The notes under the pieces: model-generated | Databases searched by the model: none | What the model was told of the DNA's origin: nothing | The model's input: only the letters and a program-made list of their open reading frames with translations | Shown: piece by piece, positions 5,953-6,632 of the stretch | Layout of the letters: every line of letters begins with the position of its first letter | Position numbering within the stretch: position 1 is the stretch's first letter | Program-made: the position numbers and the translations under genes | Source of the DNA: an uncultured bacterium | GTDB taxonomy: Bacteria; Bacteroidota; Bacteroidia; Chitinophagales; Chitinophagaceae | DNA: 6,632 nucleotides | Assembly (NCBI GenBank): GCA_903957405.1 | Contig: CAJBPC010000116.1 | Location: 1 to 6,632 of the forward strand | Direction: 5' to 3'

Positions 5953-6510
5953 TTATGCTGCCTGTTGTTTCTTCCACCTGCCCAATGCATCATCGACGGC
6001 TTTGCTGAGCTGGGAGAAGTTAAATGCCCCCGTGAACCGTTCCCCATTGATGAAAATCGCCGGTACATCCCGCACCCCGAGTCCAAGCCCGTCGAGAAGG
6101 TCTTCCCTGACGGTCCATCCAAAGACCGAATCGGCGAGATTCGCGATGAAGTTCTTGTCTTTCACGCCCACTTCCACGGCGTAACCCCTCAGGCTGATGC
6201 TCCCAAGATTCCTGCGGTGCTGGAAAAGAAGGTCGTGCATCTCCCAAAATTTACCATGCTGGGCTGCGGCAACAGATGCCTCCGCCGCCTTATGCGCCCG
6301 CTGATGGATCTGAGTGAGCGGAAAATGACGAAACTGGAATTTCAACTTCCCCTCGTAGGAGACCAGCAACTTGGAAATGACCGGTTGCAGTTTCGCGCAC
6401 TCCTCGCTTTCATAATCACCGAATTCAACGAGCGTCACGGGTGCTGACCTATCCCCCACCCAGATGTGTTTTGGCGGGACGATGTCGATTGTTTTGTTCT
6501 TGTGCGACAT
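5953..6510 (-). CDS. DsbA-like thioredoxin-fold protein with SxxC instead of CxxC
   Basis: This 185-residue protein of the DsbA/Thioredoxin_4 type has the domain order beta-strand VTLVEFGDYE (25-34), active-site helix, strand KFQFRHFPL (57-65), the helical insert with AAEASVAAAQHGKFWEMHDLLF (75-96), and a cis-Pro loop RDVPAIFING (147-156; Pro150). These match DsbA-like relatives, including the domain fused to some NhaA antiporters. Where those have Cys-x-x-Cys, this protein reads Ser35-Glu-Glu-Cys38, so the nucleophilic first cysteine is missing. No signal peptide is seen, so a cytoplasmic location is inferred. A monothiol reductase or isomerase, glutathione-linked or non-redox role is possible. 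The ATG at 6510 is preceded by an A-rich stretch (ATAAAAAAACAAAC) typical of Bacteroidota start regions. The frame stays open upstream to the window edge, with another ATG at 6594, so a longer N-terminus cannot be excluded. Confidence 0.8.
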   Translation of the reverse strand: MSHKNKTIDIVPPKHIWVGDRSAPVTLVEFGDYESEECAKLQPVISKLLVSYEGKLKFQFRHFPLTQIHQRAHKAAEASVAAAQHGKFWEMHDLLFQHRRNLGSISLRGYAVEVGVKDKNFIANLADSVFGWTVREDLLDGLGLGVRDVPAIFINGERFTGAFNFSQLSKAVDDALGRWKKQQAA

Positions 6511-6632
6511 GTTTGTTTTTTTATCGCAGAACAATATCGGGAGATCCACGTCACCGGGTTCCACTCCCTGCCACGATTCATGCGAATGGTTCAAAAGACG
6601 GATGACAGACGATGTGATAAAACCGGGCCATC

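Noticed and set aside
5767..6447. A 226-codon plus-strand open frame running from the helicase end into the DsbA-like gene
   Set aside because: It reads through the strong bidirectional terminator and antisense to a recognised DsbA-like domain; its translation has no family resemblance.
1..6632. Mobile element, CRISPR, tRNA/rRNA, toxin-antitoxin or defence system
   Set aside because: No transposase, integrase, terminal repeats, spaced direct repeats, RNA gene structure or toxin-antitoxin-like small gene pair is visible, and composition looks uniform across the window.

Overview
The window looks like an ordinary chromosomal stretch from a member of the Bacteroidota. The evidence is the DUF1573 protein, the CotH-like secreted protein of a type I associate with this phylum, the aminotransferase with its typical MPxIS...MPxSPIRKL N-terminus, and two promoter candidates of the Bacteroidota form TTG-N19/20-TAnnTTTG. 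Shine-Dalgarno sequences are weak or absent. Base composition is roughly half G+C by eye and looks even throughout. I cannot place it below phylum.

Layout, left to right. The tail of a DUF1573 protein (+) runs in from the left edge and ends at 320, followed by a hairpin terminator. A convergent gene (1519 to 395, -) encodes a predicted exported protein with CotH/HipA-like kinase-fold motifs. It is divergent from a class I/II PLP-dependent aminotransferase (1640-2833, +); the 120-bp gap between them holds a perfect-arm inverted repeat and a good promoter. After a 232-bp gap comes a lipoprotein with a five-bladed beta-propeller of glycoside hydrolase (GH43/GH130-like) type (3066-4184, +). Next is a small DUF3817 membrane protein (4317-4613, +), then a DEAD-box RNA helicase with a TTG start (4647-5873, +). 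A strong hairpin (5895-5935) separates the helicase from a convergent cytoplasmic DsbA-like thioredoxin-fold protein (6510 to 5953, -), whose reading frame stays open to the right edge.

The genes do not form one obvious pathway. Only DUF3817 and the helicase are close enough (33 bp) for likely co-transcription. I see no mobile element, CRISPR array, RNA gene, toxin-antitoxin pair or defence cassette, and nothing that I would call a new multigene system. The most interesting points lie within single genes: a SxxC in place of CxxC in the DsbA-like protein, the kinase-like motifs in the secreted protein, an Asn where the propeller family often has its base, and promoters whose -7 boxes sit so close to the start codons that the mRNAs should be leaderless or nearly so.
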